Shown here: in pieces, positions 5,138-5,182 of the stretch
How the letters are laid out: each line of letters begins with the position of its first letter
Numbering within the stretch: position 1 is the first letter of the stretch
From: Pseudomonas sp.
Lineage (GTDB): Bacteria; Pseudomonadota; Gammaproteobacteria; Pseudomonadales; Pseudomonadaceae
Assembly: GCA_003525045.1 (NCBI GenBank)
Contig: DQGF01000069.1
Coordinates: 6,187-11,368, forward strand
Length of the DNA stretch: 5,182 nt
Direction of reading: 5' to 3'
Translations under genes and position numbers: made by a program
The notes under the pieces: generated by a model
Databases searched by the model: none
The model's input: only the letters and a program-made list of their open reading frames with translations
What the model was told of the DNA's origin: nothing

Positions 5138-5182
5138 TGGCTGGCGTCGTCACGGCAGGGGCGATTGCGCGACATGGTAGCA

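Overview
The window looks like chromosomal DNA of a Pseudomonas, most likely of the fluorescens group. The evidence is the GC-rich coding style, Liv/Bra transporter proteins very close in sequence to the pseudomonad family, and four copies of the pseudomonad REP element with its GCGAGC-CT-GCTCGC core. The species call is inference; no rRNA or housekeeping marker is present.

Layout. Positions 1-2272 hold the 3' part of a branched-chain amino acid ABC importer operon: livM (permease, cut by the left edge), livG and livF (the two ATPases), joined by ATGA stop/start overlaps. A strong intrinsic terminator (2288-2321) and a first REP pair (2344-2439) close it. Positions 2440-3116 contain no credible gene. 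Then comes a YdfG-type short-chain dehydrogenase (3117-3887, +). A second REP pair (3904-4000) fills the gap between it and a convergent AGE-family sugar epimerase/isomerase gene (4010-5137, -). The last 45 bases are only the upstream flank of that gene.

How the parts work together. LivM, LivG and LivF are the inner-membrane translocation and ATP-hydrolysis parts of one importer; LivH and the periplasmic binding protein should lie upstream, outside the window. The dehydrogenase and the AGE enzyme are separate single genes, with no evident metabolic link to the importer or to each other.

The part most worth a second look is the 677-base gene-free stretch. It carries two perfect DnaA boxes (TGTGGATAA on the + strand) and several near matches. 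Six of them fall into three tandem pairs, each with exactly 12 bp between box starts (2555/2567, 2723/2735, 2930/2942), all in the same orientation. An A/T-rich tract lies between the second and third pairs. Two more DnaA-type 9-mers lie inside the AGE gene. No dnaA, rpmH or other origin-linked gene is visible, so this resembles an ectopic DnaA-binding locus (titration, reactivation or regulatory site) more than the normal chromosomal origin. That function is inferred from sequence only.
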